NCBI GenBank assembly: GCA_950295325.1
Contig: OX485804.1
Location: forward strand, 34,410,001-34,474,000
Length of the DNA stretch: 64,000 nucleotides
Source of the DNA: Polytrichum commune
Lineage: Eukaryota; Streptophyta; Polytrichopsida; Polytrichales; Polytrichaceae
Direction: 5' to 3'
How positions within the stretch are numbered: the first letter of the stretch is position 1; each line of letters begins with the position of its first letter. Made by a program: the position numbers and the translations under genes. Below are positions 13,335 to 25,609 of the stretch, piece after piece. The notes beneath the pieces were generated by a model. That model did no database searches and was not told where the DNA came from. It saw only the letters and a program-made list of their open reading frames with translations.

Positions 13335-13468
13335 AACTGTTAGGGACCTTGATGTTCACAAAACTATTAGGGACCTTGATGTTCACAAAACTATTAGGGA
13401 CCTTGATGTTTACAAAGCTGTTAGGGACCTTGATGTTTACAAAGTTGTTAGGGACCTTGATGTTCACA
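13335..13468 (+). repeat. 27-bp minisatellite, five units
   Basis: Five head-to-tail 27-bp units carry the core TTAGGGACCTTGATGTT followed by CACAAA or TACAAA. Because 27 is a multiple of three, the array is open in frame and would read as a repeating nine-residue RDLDVHK-containing peptide. No gene context supports translation. Confidence 0.85.
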
Positions 13469-15149
13469 TGATAAAAATTCTCAAAATCAACATGTACTTA
13501 TTATGCAAGATTTCGAGGATGTTGGTTTTGGTGATGTCTTGGTTTAAGGTGCTCTGACCTTAATTCCTTACATAAGTTGGTTTAAGGGGCGAAGCGCATC
13601 ACATAAGCATCCCTAAAACGTGCCATTCCTATGTCATCCTTTTCTTCTTTGAAACATCTGGGCCTTGTGGATTCCTTCCTGACACGATCTGTTGATCGTA
13701 TTTTGGGTACAAGTGAGTGAGGCCATTGCTTAGTTCTCCCGGTGCTCATATGACTAATTCAAAGGTGAGGCTGAAGCTTCAAAACCACACTTGAAAAGCA
13801 CATGTCTATTCCATAAGCTTTGAGAAGAAGCAAATTGTGTAATATGTAGTGAGTCCAATCTGGCCAAGATCCCGCTGACAAGAACCGAGTGGCCTCAATA
13901 AGTTGGCACTTGTTTAATGAGATACACTTCATTTGGATCTTCTACTCCAACCAATGTTTTACATTTCAATATAACTAAGATTTAAGTAGATATGGACAAA
14001 GAAAAAACACGTCCGTAATTAGTGATGCTTATAAGAGTATTTTGGCGTCGTTAAGTCATGCAAAACAAAAAAGAAAACTAGGCAAAGAAACTAGAAAAAA
14101 ACATGATTGAAGCCCTCATTCTGCATATTTGGAGAAAAGACGTGTATTTTTCTCAAATAACACAAGTGTGCATGTCACTAAAGTTTAAAATGTGTCTACA
14201 ACAAGAGATATTGTCTGCCTTTAAGACTAGATTCTATCATTTCTGTCGTGTGGTATGCCGATAGAAATGCACGCAAACAATTTCATCATGTCCAAAATCA
14301 TGCTTATGCCTACATTTACTTGAAACCTAGTCGAAGGACTGTGAATACCTTCATATTGGATGCAGTCTAGCATGTGACTTGAAGTGCAAGGGAATAATAC
14401 ATATTGGATGCAATATGGAGTGGGGAACAACATACATTAAGGACTTAAAACATGCTCCAAAACAAGAACATGCATCAAGCATCCAAACCTTTGAACTTTT
14501 CAAAAGAGGACTATGTCGCATCTGGTTTGTTGCATGTGTTTAGTGCTTGTCCACGAGCTTGAACCTTGAGGAGAAAAACCGTAAGTAGCAAGACTTCAAA
14601 TATGGTAGCCTATATGGTGAAAGCTAGATCAACATACACATCTCATAATATAGATGTATGTTTCTTTGAAAATAGAATTGACATGTTTTTCTCAAAATTA
14701 TTTTAGTGATCTCACATATATTATGTTGAAGTATGACAAATTCATCACTATCCACACACTATGTAGATGTTTGTTTATAATTGATTGCAAAATAACAACT
14801 TGCAGGAATGGAAGGAGTTGAGTTTGTTGTGAAATTCAACCCAACCCACGCCCATAGAATATGGAACTTGGAATTTGGAAAATTATGTCTTCAACACATA
14901 TGATTACTACTCTCCAATGCATTAATGATAATGGGCAAGTCTTTTGTCCATATCTTTGGTTCAATCTTAGTTGGTCTAAAATACTTTGCATGAGTTATGT
15001 ACAAATACATACAAAAGACCATTGAAAATTATGAGCACCCTCTCAGCTTAACATATCCCATAGGCATTAGAGTTAGTGTAAGGTCTCTCAAAGAGGGACA
15101 TAATTGTGAATTTGATCCTTTTTTAAGAGATTTTTCTATTAATATCTCA
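13469..15149. other. No gene recognised
   Basis: AT-rich DNA without conserved coding signatures, repeats of obvious period, or RNA genes. Confidence 0.5.
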
Positions 15150-15430
15150 TAAGCTTGTTGTGTGTCAAAGCCTATTATGAAAGTTGGGTGAAACTCCTTG
15201 GACCTCCTCTTGCCATTATAAAAACTGTGAGAAAATTTGAGGATCTAAAATAAGGCTTGCTCATGGGGGTTGTCATCTTGAACCTTGGATCGACTTATCC
15301 AAGGCTAGCTTGGCCCACCCATCCTAGGATAACAAGCTAGATATCCAATTTTTAATAGCCCAACACCACTCTTTAAACATGTTAATTCAAGCCATAACCC
15401 CCTAATTTATGCCTAAGAAGCCCAAATGTG
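15150..15430. repeat. Dispersed repeat family E, copy 1
   Basis: Landmarks TGAAAGTTGGGTGAAACT, TTGGACCTCCTCTT, ACTGTGAGAAAA, AAGGCTAGCTTGGCC and a GTTAATTCAAGCC tail recur in the same order at about 44,430-44,680. Nothing indicates coding function. Confidence 0.6.
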
Positions 15431-16192
15431 CCAAAGTGCGCATTGTTTTTATGGGTTTTGTCATTGAATTTGATTTTTTAAATATATATTTCAGTATGCT
15501 AGGTGCTACAAGATTTGGGTTGAATTTCTTTTTGAAATTCGACTAGATATGAGACCTTATGTAGTTTTCAAACTTTACTAGTTGGGATTTCTAGTGTATT
15601 TGTTCCCCCGACTGGTTGGTTTAGGGGATTTTAGGGTGTAAACCATTGGGCTCTCTCTCTCTCTCTCATGCACCAAGTGTTTTCAAAATAACTTGTTATG
15701 TTTTCTATGCCACATCTATTGTGGAGATTATAATTTGAGGTCTACAAGTGCCTTCAACAAAAGATTAGGATTTGATCCGACAATGTCTAGTTTCCATAGC
15801 AAGCGTTTTCAAAAATTCAAAGTGCAGCATTTTGGGGACTCATTGTCAAATGCTCGTAGTTGTTATTTGTATCATGAGATAACCTCCCTTGTTTTGACAC
15901 TTCTTCACATAAACCTTCTAATATCCTATCTGCAGATACTTGGACGGCTAAAATATTTTCAAAGTACTTTCTACCTACATGTTGTACACATCTTCACGGT
16001 TGGATTTGACAATGAAATTTTGGATGTGGAGAGAAAAACGATAAATGGATAGCTATTAGTAGAGGAGCCTTCAAAGTCAATTTGGGTAGGCATTTACGGG
16101 TCGAGAAAACTTGAGAAACTTAATGGTCACGCTCTCAAACTCAAGGTTTAGCCAACTCAACTCAACTCAACTCAAGAAAAGAAAAGAAAATA
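15431..16192. other. No gene recognised; CT microsatellite
   Basis: A CT dinucleotide tract lies at about 15,650-15,667, and a CTCAA pentanucleotide run at about 16,155-16,175 abuts the short element described next. The 119-codon open frame at 15,693-16,052 has no recognisable domain. Confidence 0.45.
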
Positions 16193-16280
16193 TAACGCCC
16201 GTATATTTTCATACCGGCGTGAATGTGAGCCTGTTAACCCTGTACTGATCACGGTTCCCATGATGCAGTATAGGGCGTTA
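16193..16280. mobile_element. Short terminal-inverted-repeat element, 88 bp
   Basis: The element starts TAACGCCCGTATA and ends GTATAGGGCGTTA. These ends are inverted repeats apart from a one-base difference in the C/G run. CTCAACTCAA repeats flank both sides, so it may have inserted into the pentanucleotide tract. It is far too short to encode a protein and could be a MITE or a deletion derivative. Confidence 0.6.
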
Positions 16281-17574
16281 CTCAACTCAACTCGAGATTG
16301 CTCCCAAGACTTAACACATAACTCTAATATGAACACTAATCCAAACTACTAATCTCATAATTGAATGTGCAATAATGTTGACTTGCAGTATGAACAACAT
16401 TGAATGATTCTTGGACAGGATTCTGCCCATGAATCAAATGCCAATATTGAAGTTCTTTTTTCTTTTAATAAACACCGAACCTATTTTCCAATATTTTAAT
16501 TAACTCTCAGCCAGGACATACCGAATCAATCAATCTCCCTCCAGCAATCTTCTTGAAAAAAGAGCATCCGTCACAGGCTCGGGGATGGTGGAATTATGAG
16601 CTTCTTTGTCAGTTGAAATGGATGCTAAGTTACTCGCAGTCAATGTACGACTAAGTTGCTTCTTCTCAAAGATTGAAACGTAAAGCGAGTGCTCTTGGGC
16701 TTTCACCAAGGCCATCCAATGTAGGATGACAATGTGCATTCATTCAAAACTGATTTTCCTATTTTTGTATTGCTTTTAAGCTTTGATGGAGTGTTTTTAT
16801 TTGAAGTAAAAGGAGTCACATGTATAAATTGGACATATGATTAGAAGCACTTATTTATGGATCTATTGTCTTTGACCAAAACTAGGTGCAATGGATCTAT
16901 ATATTGAGCCTATTTTTCAATGAAGTGGATATATAATATTTGTTTTCTTTATGTGAAGATAATCTTAAAACCTTGTCATACATGTTAAGTTGCCTCATCA
17001 AATGATGTCTATGAACGTTGAGAGTAAACGACGGGGTATTTTGGTGGTTCAAAACTCCAATTTGGGTGCAATGTCTTTCGACGATGTGAAGTGGACAATG
17101 TCCACCTCAAGGCAATCTATTGTCCTTGTAAAATTCACTCATACCAAATTTTCCTTATCTAAGTTATGGTAACGTGAAGGACGGTATAGATATTTCTAAC
17201 TTCGGTTTCCCTGTCCTCGTCTTTCCTACTTTACACACGATTTGGATCTTCCTTTGCCCTCATATACACTGTGTTCCAATAAGCTTCAATATGTTCCAAG
17301 ATTGATATGAGGTATGTATTTCAAGGAAAAGGACGAGGCATGCAACTTGCAAGAAGCAATGAAGTAATCAAGAAAAAACAAGAGACATACAGTTATTAGC
17401 TAATAGAATAGTTATTACATTGATGGGACATTGACAAGTTCAATTGCTAAATGCATCTTACATTAACCATCATGCTTGTCCAAGAAATGTGGGACATGTA
17501 CTAATAGGGTCTAACCCCAAATTTTCTAGCCTTTTTTTTTTTGTAGTTCCTAACCTTAAGATTGTCCCTGGCTC
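16281..17574. other. No gene recognised
   Basis: AT-rich DNA. Open frames are at most about 70 codons, with no domain signature or splice context. Confidence 0.5.
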
Positions 17575-17900
17575 TCATCTAGGTTGTTTGATATTAAATG
17601 TATGAATATTTATGGGGCTCCCCATACTAATGACCCATAATGGAATAATGCCCACATCGGGCCCACTTAAAAGTTCATGTTGGTCATGACTTTTGCATCT
17701 ATCCCTCTTTAACATGGGATGAAATGAACTCAACCAGTCACATGCCATCTCCTCCATACCCATATTTTAGAAGTGATTGCGATGATTACATACATGAATA
17801 CATACATATATCTAGTATGAAAGAGGAGGCTCTTATGATATATTGACCCTAGTGTTAGACATATATGAGAGAAAATCGATATCATAGCCATGATATTTGT
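17575..17900. repeat. Dispersed repeat family F, copy 1
   Basis: Ordered landmarks: GGCTCCCCATACTAATGACC, a GGCCCAC block, GACTTTTGCATCTAT, TGAACTCAACCAGTCACATG, AGAAGTGATTG and GAGGAGGCTC. The same order appears in the copies clustered at 19.79-21.50 kb. Confidence 0.65.
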
Positions 17901-19789
17901 TCACAATACTTACATACAATGATTTTTTTGCAAGAGTTCATGCATGGGGTGGGCACTTAAGAAAGTTAGGAATAACCTAAATTGAAACATAGGGTCCTTT
18001 TAATTCTTACAAGGAAAATGTTTGAGAACATGTAAGGTTAACATAGTATCCCCAACCAATGTTAGTTTTTCTTAAGATCTAAAACATAAAAGAAGTACTT
18101 TACTTTCTACCATTACATGGGTATTAAGAAAAAAAATGCCAAGAAAGGGGTCACGAATTCTTGTTTTTATGTACAATGAGATTGATTACATGGTGTACTT
18201 GAACTTGGATGTGGATTTGTCAATTCCAATATTAGGTGTAAGATGAAATTTGGATCATGAGTGTACCGTACCATCCATGTGTAAGTAACTCCAAGACTAG
18301 GGTTCAAGACTTTGCAATGCCCAAGTGTCCCCCTGCATCCAGTTGTGGTTGGATTTAAGAGAATATTTTGGTATTACCAATGCATGGAGTCATAAACATT
18401 TTTTTTGTAATTGAAATAGTGTGCTATAAGTTTGAGTCTCCTACAATGTCTAATTAAAAATAAGGTCAATGAAATCAACCAAAAAAATAGGGGTTTTGTT
18501 AACAAATGGGTGAGTTTAAACTAGGGTCCTTTACATGCCCCACATATGAATACACTAAAATATATCACAAAATATACTCATTGCTTGCTCCAAAAGTTTA
18601 TGCCCAATTCTTCTAGCCTTTCTCATAACATTGTTCATCTGCCTTGGGGAGTTGGGTGGGCTGGGGGGGGGGGGGGTCAACGTCATTTTTAAACATTGGG
18701 ATTGCAATGTTAGTTTGACACCGAGTTTGGGCTTAGAAGTGAACTTTGAAGTTGACTAATGTTATGTTCTAGCATCCATACCCATGATTGGCCAATGTTA
18801 TATTGGGCATTCTATTAATTGGCAAGCAGGGTGGACGGAGCCCAAGAAAAGGAAGCACCTTAAAATAACATGTCACACGTGGGCATCGAGAAATAACTTC
18901 ATTTCCAAAAAGAAAACAACAGAGGCAAAAAAAAACCTCATCAACATTGTCTTCTATAAGTATTGTCTCCTCATGGTAACTAAGAGTTCCTCAACACAAC
19001 ATCAACCACTACACTCTTCATGTTGCCTGTCAAAAAACACCATGTTGGAATCTCCTAAAAATGTTCTTGCTTCAATTTTAGTTCCACGCATGGGTTAATT
19101 AAGCTCATTCAGAAGAGATAATCTATACTAACCCAATCTTACCATACATCCTCACTATCTAGCCTTTAATCAAACCCATGACACCAAGATTCCTCCTCAA
19201 TCCTTACAATCTCCATAACTTGGACAAATTACCCCAAAAAACTTGCCACCAACACCACTAACATTGTTTCAAGTCTCTAATGGAGTGGAGGAACTTCAAT
19301 AACAACCTTAAAAATTCCACATACAAGGATTTCTCATACTAAGTGGTGGATGACGATCAACATACTCACACACATAATATCATACACTCAAGTAGTTCTA
19401 GTGGTTAATTGAGGTTGAAAACCCTCGTGAGCAAAATCCAAGAGATATTCTCTAAAATGACTTTTAAAAATATCAAATAATGATGTACCATGTGCAAACT
19501 TGACAACAACATACACATCCGTGATGTCATACAACATGCCCCCCTCGCTTCTATGCTTGGGAGTTGGAGCGTCCCTCACCTCGGTGCCACTGCCTTCCAA
19601 ACTCAAAAACTACCTCCTCTTGACACTTGTACCTTGCCACGGTGGAAGATAACCATACATATACCCCCCCCCTCTTGGCCAATGAGATCTTTGCTTTATC
19701 CAAGAAAGTCACGCTGGCTTTTATTGTCAATCGTCCCCAAAACACATCACTTGGTTATAAGCTTCCATATCCATGATTGCCTCTTGCTC
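17901..19789. other. No gene recognised
   Basis: A G homopolymer lies at about 18,663-18,676. Open frames at 18,784-19,098 and 19,490-19,807 lack any recognisable domain and are overlapped by frames on the other strand. Confidence 0.5.
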
Positions 19790-21500
19790 TCTCATGGGTT
19801 GTTGTAATTCAATTTCTAAGTATTAATGGGCTCCCCACACTAATGGCCCCAGTCCCTAAATGGAATGAGGCCCACATATTGGGTCATTGTAATTGTTAAT
19901 TTGCATCTATTTCGTTCTAATCTATTGTGAAGTGAACTCAACCAATCACATGGCTTCTCCCCCAATCACCTATCTAAGAAATTGTTGTGACAAGCATTTC
20001 GCACATTCATACCTTGTATATATGGTGGATCCTTATGATCGTGATTCATGACTTTGCATTCGGTTCCCTCTAATATGGTGTGAAGTGAATTGGGAGTGAA
20101 GTCAACCAGTCACACAACTTACAAATTATACGAGGACTGTGCACATGAGTTTCTACTCAAATTCTTCTAACCTTCTCCTTAGCTTCCATACCCCTAATTG
20201 TCTCTTGCTCTCATTGTTTACTTCAATTCAATTTCTGAATGTTTCAAAAGCTCCCCCATACTAATGATCCCAATTGGGACGAGCTCCACATGTTGGACTG
20301 TCGTGGTCGTGACTTTGCATCCATTTTGCTTCAACCAAGTATGAAGTGAATTCCAATGCTCACATGTCTTCCCTTGCAATCATATATTGGAGAAGTCATT
20401 GTGACAATCACTTCAACACACATATACAAATAGGGTAGCTCAACAACTCAACACCAATTGCAAATCTATCCGAATGAAGCCCTCTCATTCATTTGGGTGG
20501 TCATAGGTTCGGGGGTTGATGTTGGGTTAAGCTACCGTCATACCTACTGTAAAGAGGAGGCCCTTGTTAATCACGACCCTATCAACTGTTGGATGTCCTA
20601 GAGTGGAAACCCAATATGAAGACCATGACATTTGTGAGATTTCACTCAAGCATATGAAACCTAGGCAACTCTTTTGGCGTCGTTGAATTTTCTTGGAAAT
20701 CTACTACAATGGTAGATTTTTAGGATTTTTCAAGACAATCTCCTCACACATTAACCCCGATTGGGATGGGGCCCACACATTGGATCCATGTGGTTGTGGC
20801 CTTGCATCTATTTCACTCCAACCTCAAGTACATGGACGTTATACAAGAATTTATCTTAACCATGCACCTAGATTTGAGTGGTGTGTGGTTAAGTTAAATC
20901 CAAGAATGGCATCCAACTGAACGTCTTTAAAAGAGATTGGATTACGTGCCCAAAATCCATCAACTATTCTAGATCCAAAGTCAACTTAATTGTGTATGTG
21001 TGTTGGGGGGGGGGGGGAACCCTAGATACTCATCTAAACAATCAACACACATTCACTTTCGATAATCGTATATATCAAGAGAAGTCCAATAGTTGATATG
21101 ACTTCTGTTGTTGAGTTTCGTCATAGATTTGCTACTGCAACACACACGCGTTTTGTTGCGTCATTCTCATCGGTAGGACATGAAAAACGACCGGAACAAT
21201 ACCCACATACCTTATTTTGCTCCACCTAGCTAGTGTGAAGGGAACTCCACAGGGCGCATGGCTTCTCCAATTACATATTCTAGAACTCACTCCTCGCGAC
21301 AATCACCACTCCATCACCATGCATATATATACACACATAAGTGAGCTTTGTGTTTTTTTTTGTATTTGATTTCGTTGTGAAGAGGGTAAGCAACTGTGAG
21401 TCCCAAGTGTGAGCCTGGGAGGCTTATTAATCACACGACCCTACCCATAGTGTTGGGGACATCCGAGAGAGGAAACTGATGTCAGCGCCAGGACATTTTC
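19790..21500. repeat. Cluster of degenerate family F copies
   Basis: At least four partial copies lie head to tail: about 19,790-20,035, 20,040-20,160, 20,215-20,640 and 21,150-21,500. Recurrent landmarks are GCTCCCC(A)CACTAATG, TTGCATCTATTTCGTTC-like, GTGAAGTGAACTCAACCA and GAGGC(C/T)TATTAATCAC(A)CGACCCTA. Several copies keep the block about a disrupted GTTGG(A/G)(T/C)ATCC near their 3' part. The array has decayed by small indels, and no transposase-like reading frame survives. Confidence 0.6.
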
Positions 21501-21539
21501 ATGGGCAGACGTATAAGTACTTACAATACGAGGGACTAG

Positions 21540-22815
21540 GACTAACTACTGCTGCTGCTGCTGCTGCCTCCTCTGCTGCTGTTACTGCTACCTTACTTAC
21601 AGTTGGAGTCCTTGTTGGTAACGAGGAGCTCTTTCGGGCTCCCCCTCCCCAAACATAGCCGAGACCGCGGGTGCCTCCTCATCATCACCCCCCTCCTCTT
21701 CTCTTGAAAATGGGACGGATGAAAAAGTAGATGCGCAATTTCATCCATCCATACACCCAGCCTCAGAGCCGTTCCCAATCCCATGCCCTCATCCATCACA
21801 GCATATATAGCCCACCCATGCCCCCAGTATGGTAAGTAACTCTACAAGACAGCTCACTTTTCACTGGTTTCTCTCTCTCTCTCCTCCCCTCCCCTTCTCT
21901 CTCTGTCTCTCTTTCTCTCTCCCTCTCCCTCCCTCTCCCTCTCTCCGAATTGCATAAAAGAAGCAGCCAACTCCTCACTGTGTTTATGAGCTCTCTCGGT
22001 TAACTGCAGCGGTGACACAACTCCTAAAGACACTCTTCCTCCTCTCCCTCTCCCCATTCCGTCACTGCTTCGACACTGATCGGAAAGATCTCGCTGTTGC
22101 AGCTAAAAGCACCGCCTTTGGCCCCGTGTGGGTGCAGTCGGACAACATTGTGTCTGTTGTTGCAATTCTTTCAGTGTGGGGGGTTAATGTCTTCTGGGTC
22201 ACATTGATCAGGAAGACGCCACATTGTGGTGGTTTGTGAGGGTTGATGGTGCTTGAAGTTCTCCCTCTCTCTCTCTCTCTCGCAGCAAACAATATTGAAG
22301 GTGGTGTCTTTTTTGGCACCGTGGTGCTTACCATATGATCACCTGGCTCCTTTCTAAAAGCATTAGCAATAGCAAAATCCAACATTTCCCACCTCTGCCT
22401 CTTTTCCTTCCAGCCTTCGAAGAGGGTTGTTAGGAACTCTCTCTCTCTCTCTCTCTCTCTCTCGCCTGCTTGCATTTGCTCAGTTTCTTCAACACTAGCG
22501 AATTAGCGTCAACAGCATCAGGGTCACTTAATTTCGAGACTCCATTGCCGGCAGGGAGTTTCTTGATATTTACCTATTCACCGAAAGCCTATTTTTGGTT
22601 TTTGTTGTGAGCAAATTTGAAATTATCCCTCACCCTCTTTAGTGCTCATACAGTATACTTCTGCTGCAGTAACTCTTCCTCTCTCTCACACACTCACTCC
22701 TAATATCCTATCCTATCCTATCCTCAAGAAAGTATGAGATTTTCTGTTTCTTCCTCGTAACCTCAGAGCTCTGACAGGCCTGTTGTGAATTGCTCCTTTG
22801 CATATTGTCCAAAAC

Positions 22816-22864
<49 letters not shown>

Positions 22865-22955
22865 GCCTAACCTACAGCTGCTGCAGTGTTCATGCAAAGA
22901 GTGTGACAAGCCTATTATTACAAAATACTGTTATCTTATCACCAACAGCTGCAGC
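21540..22955 (+). promoter_or_regulatory. CT-rich upstream and leader region of the EXORDIUM-like gene
   Basis: The sequence becomes richer in CT tracts and trinucleotide repeats towards the gene: GCTGCT repeats at about 21,550-21,590 and CT tracts at about 21,870-21,945, 22,263-22,281, 22,437-22,463 and 22,817-22,860. The last tract ends about 95 bp before the chosen start codon. Long pyrimidine tracts in plant promoters and 5' leaders are common, and this is the likely role here. A confident TATA box and transcription start could not be placed. Confidence 0.5.
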
Positions 22956-24011
22956 ATGGCTCCCCAGTTTGTGAAGCTCACCACTCTGTTTTGTGCTGTG
23001 TGTGCCATGGCGGTGGTGATGGTGGACTCTCGTCCATCACCCTTATTTTCCATTATAGGCTCAGATATGGAGACTAGTTCGTCTTCTTCTTTTTCTGCTT
23101 CCCCAATAGAAGACTCGGTCAACACCGGTAGAAAGCTGTTCAAGCTGGTGAACAACCCATTGGTGTTGCCCTACCACAATGGGCCTCTCCTGGCAGGCGC
23201 TGGAGCACTGAACGTGTATGTGATATGGTATGGAGCTTTCACCGCTCCCCAGAAGGCCATCATCTCCGACTTCTTTGCCTCATTCCAGCAACCTGCTGCC
23301 TCGGTGCACCCATCCGTGGCAAGCTGGTGGAAGATGATCCAAGGCTACAAAGACAACAAAAACAGGATCCCCGCCGCAACCGTGAAGCTGGCAGGGCAGA
23401 GTGTGGACAGCTACAGCCTGGGGAAGAGCCTGAAATCTGTGGACATTGAGGCTCTGGTGGTGAAGTCTTTGGGAGTGTTCCCCACCGATCCAGCCGCCAT
23501 TTACTTTGTGCTCACAGCTGATGACGTGGCTGTGGAGGGGTTCTGCATGAACACATGTGGCAGCCACACTTTCACATCGGCAGGGGCGTCCACCAAAAAC
23601 TTCATGTTGCCTTACGCCTGGGTGGGAAACTCAGGGACACAGTGCCCCGGACAGTGTGCATGGCCTTATGCTTTGCCCCAGTATGGGCCTCAGAATGCGC
23701 AAGCTTTGGTGGCTCCCAATGGCGATGTTGGAGTGGACGGTATGGTCATCAACATGGCAAGCATGTTGGCTGGAACTGTCACGAACCCTTTCAACAATGG
23801 CTATTACCAAGGTGACGCCTCTGCTCCTTTGGAAGCTGCCACTGCATGTACGGGGATTTATGGAACTGGGGCTTACCCAGGTTACCCTGGACAACTCATC
23901 CAGGACCCCATCACTCGTGCAAGCTACAATGCTCAAGGAGCCAACAGCATGAGGTATTTGCTACCGGCTCTGTGGGATCCTGCCACACAGACATGCACCC
24001 CTGTGTCTTAG
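22956..24011 (+). CDS. EXORDIUM-like secreted protein (phosphate-induced protein 1 family)
   Basis: Single-exon gene for a 351-residue protein of the EXORDIUM/PHI-1 family (Pfam Phosphate-induced protein 1, PF04674). Members are apoplastic proteins linked in Arabidopsis and tobacco to brassinosteroid-dependent growth and carbon status; their biochemical activity is unknown. Residues 1-25 form a hydrophobic signal peptide, a Ser-rich linker follows at about 40-50, and the family domain runs from about residue 63 to the end. It opens with the typical NPLVLPYHNGPLL and NVYVIWYG segments. Cysteines are at 197, 201, 230, 234, 298 and 347, with CMNTCGSH and CPGQCAWP as landmarks. The frame is open upstream through the CT repeat but without an ATG, so the ATG before MAPQFVKL at 22,956 is chosen. 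It is intact, slightly longer than the roughly 310-residue Arabidopsis members, and intronless as usual for the family. Confidence 0.93.
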   Translation: MAPQFVKLTTLFCAVCAMAVVMVDSRPSPLFSIIGSDMETSSSSSFSASPIEDSVNTGRKLFKLVNNPLVLPYHNGPLLAGAGALNVYVIWYGAFTAPQKAIISDFFASFQQPAASVHPSVASWWKMIQGYKDNKNRIPAATVKLAGQSVDSYSLGKSLKSVDIEALVVKSLGVFPTDPAAIYFVLTADDVAVEGFCMNTCGSHTFTSAGASTKNFMLPYAWVGNSGTQCPGQCAWPYALPQYGPQNAQALVAPNGDVGVDGMVINMASMLAGTVTNPFNNGYYQGDASAPLEAATACTGIYGTGAYPGYPGQLIQDPITRASYNAQGANSMRYLLPALWDPATQTCTPVS

Positions 24012-24430
24012 ATCATTTTCTCAAATTTGAGAATTATGTTGATCAGCTTATGGGATCAACCAATATGACCAGTTGGAGGAAGGATCCTCAAGCTAAGCTC
24101 ATAACCTGTGTCTGGGAGGAAATGACATCTTCTTGTTAGGGTAGGATAGTATGGTATCAGAGCCTTCTTGATGATGACGATGACGATGACGATGACGATG
24201 ATGATGATGATGAATATGTGAGCTTCGTTTATGCACGGCGATCAATTTGGCGTGTGGAGATGGACTTGAAAACGAAGATGAAGAAAGTATGTGGGTGGGT
24301 ATGATTTCTGTTTGGTTGCAAAGTGTGGAAAAAAGTTATGGGAATTTAAGCTCTGTTTTGAGTGGATGTGTTATGACTGAGGTGATAACCTACTGTACAT
24401 AAGAAGAAGAAGAGAGGGTGTCAATTTGGT
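24012..24430 (+). other. Probable 3' untranslated region with a GAT/GAC repeat
   Basis: The DNA after the stop codon has no open frame of note. It carries a GATGAC/GATGAT trinucleotide tract at about 24,170-24,213 and becomes AT-rich afterwards. I could not fix a polyadenylation site. Confidence 0.4.
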
Positions 24431-25609
24431 ATTAGATACCCAAGAAATTAGACCATTGATAGCTGAGAGTTCAATATCATGCCCTACACCAATTTTGGAG
24501 CTCCAGGTTTAGGAGACTCATGTAAGTATACTGCACAGACATCTGTACACTATATAACTCAATTCATGCTGCCAGAGCTTCAGTACCATGATCCATCACA
24601 TCGAGCTTGATCTCTCCACAACTATTTGATTTGTTCTCATGGTCATTGCACCGTCGTCGTTCATGTGATGATATGCTTTTGTTGCTTTCTTTTTGATTGT
24701 CTGCATTTGATCGTGTTGACACCTTCAATGGCAAGCATGTACTTTTATGTCCAGTTCTGATGTTGTTATTATAGGCTTTTTGTGTTCATCAGCACTTGGT
24801 ATTCCTTTGTAACAGGCTGATGCTCCCTCCCCTCCTGGTTCATCGGGAATTTGTCACCAATGACATTTCAATTTCCCCCTGAAATTCATCTCTTGACTAC
24901 AGTTGACTGCAACCAGTTATTGTTGTAAACATATACTGTTCTTTCTCCATGTCACGGTGAACTTTGAACTTGAAGTGGCCATCTGTCTTGTAGAGAGTAA
25001 ACTTGCATTGCATTTTCCCTTAATTACAGAGGCCTATGATCCATAAGCTTATTATATGGCAAGAGGAAGTGAAAAATCCACGGCAGTGGATCATCTTGCT
25101 GTGAGTTGATGACAATATGCTCATGGTGGGTGTAATTGTAATTGTAACACTGATTTGTTTAAATTCATGTGAATGTGATCCTAAAATGGACATTTGTAAA
25201 TAGTTACCAGTGCATGACTGTAGTCCTAGTAGGTTTGCGTATTAAATTGAAGAGTGGACGTGCTACATTTTAGAAGATTCACGCCTCGCACCACTTTCCA
25301 ATCGGTGTCCTTTTTAGATTCACACGCCTCGGTTATTAAAAGTGTGCCTCTAGAGTCTCCATCGATCCAAACCCAGGCCAGCATGGATAGCCTCGGACAT
25401 AAGAGAATTGGCACTTCAGCTTATAAGGTCACATTGCAAGAATCTACTTGCCAAGAGCTGAGAATGATATTTGTGTCAACAATTGTGGCCAACTTTACCC
25501 TGCAAGAGCGCCTGTTTGCATAACACCCTCAAAGCCTAGAAGTATCCTCTCCTGAAAGCGGCTAGTTAAGGTAAGTGGGTTATTTAGACCAGACTGTTTA
25601 AGCTCTGCA
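24431..25609. other. No gene recognised
   Basis: The 89-codon plus-strand frame at 25,254-25,523 has no recognisable domain. The rest is AT-rich intergenic DNA. Confidence 0.5.

Noticed and set aside
22785-22955. Longer N-terminal extension of the EXORDIUM-like protein through the CT repeat (Leu-Ser repeat).
   Set aside because: The extension has no ATG, and the ATG at 22,956 is followed by a proper signal peptide.
24152-24164. TGGTATCAGAGCC, identical to the initiator-tRNA-Met primer binding site of many plant LTR retrotransposons, just after the EXORDIUM-like gene.
   Set aside because: No LTR ends upstream of it, and the preceding DNA is the gene itself. A lone 13-base match is not enough.
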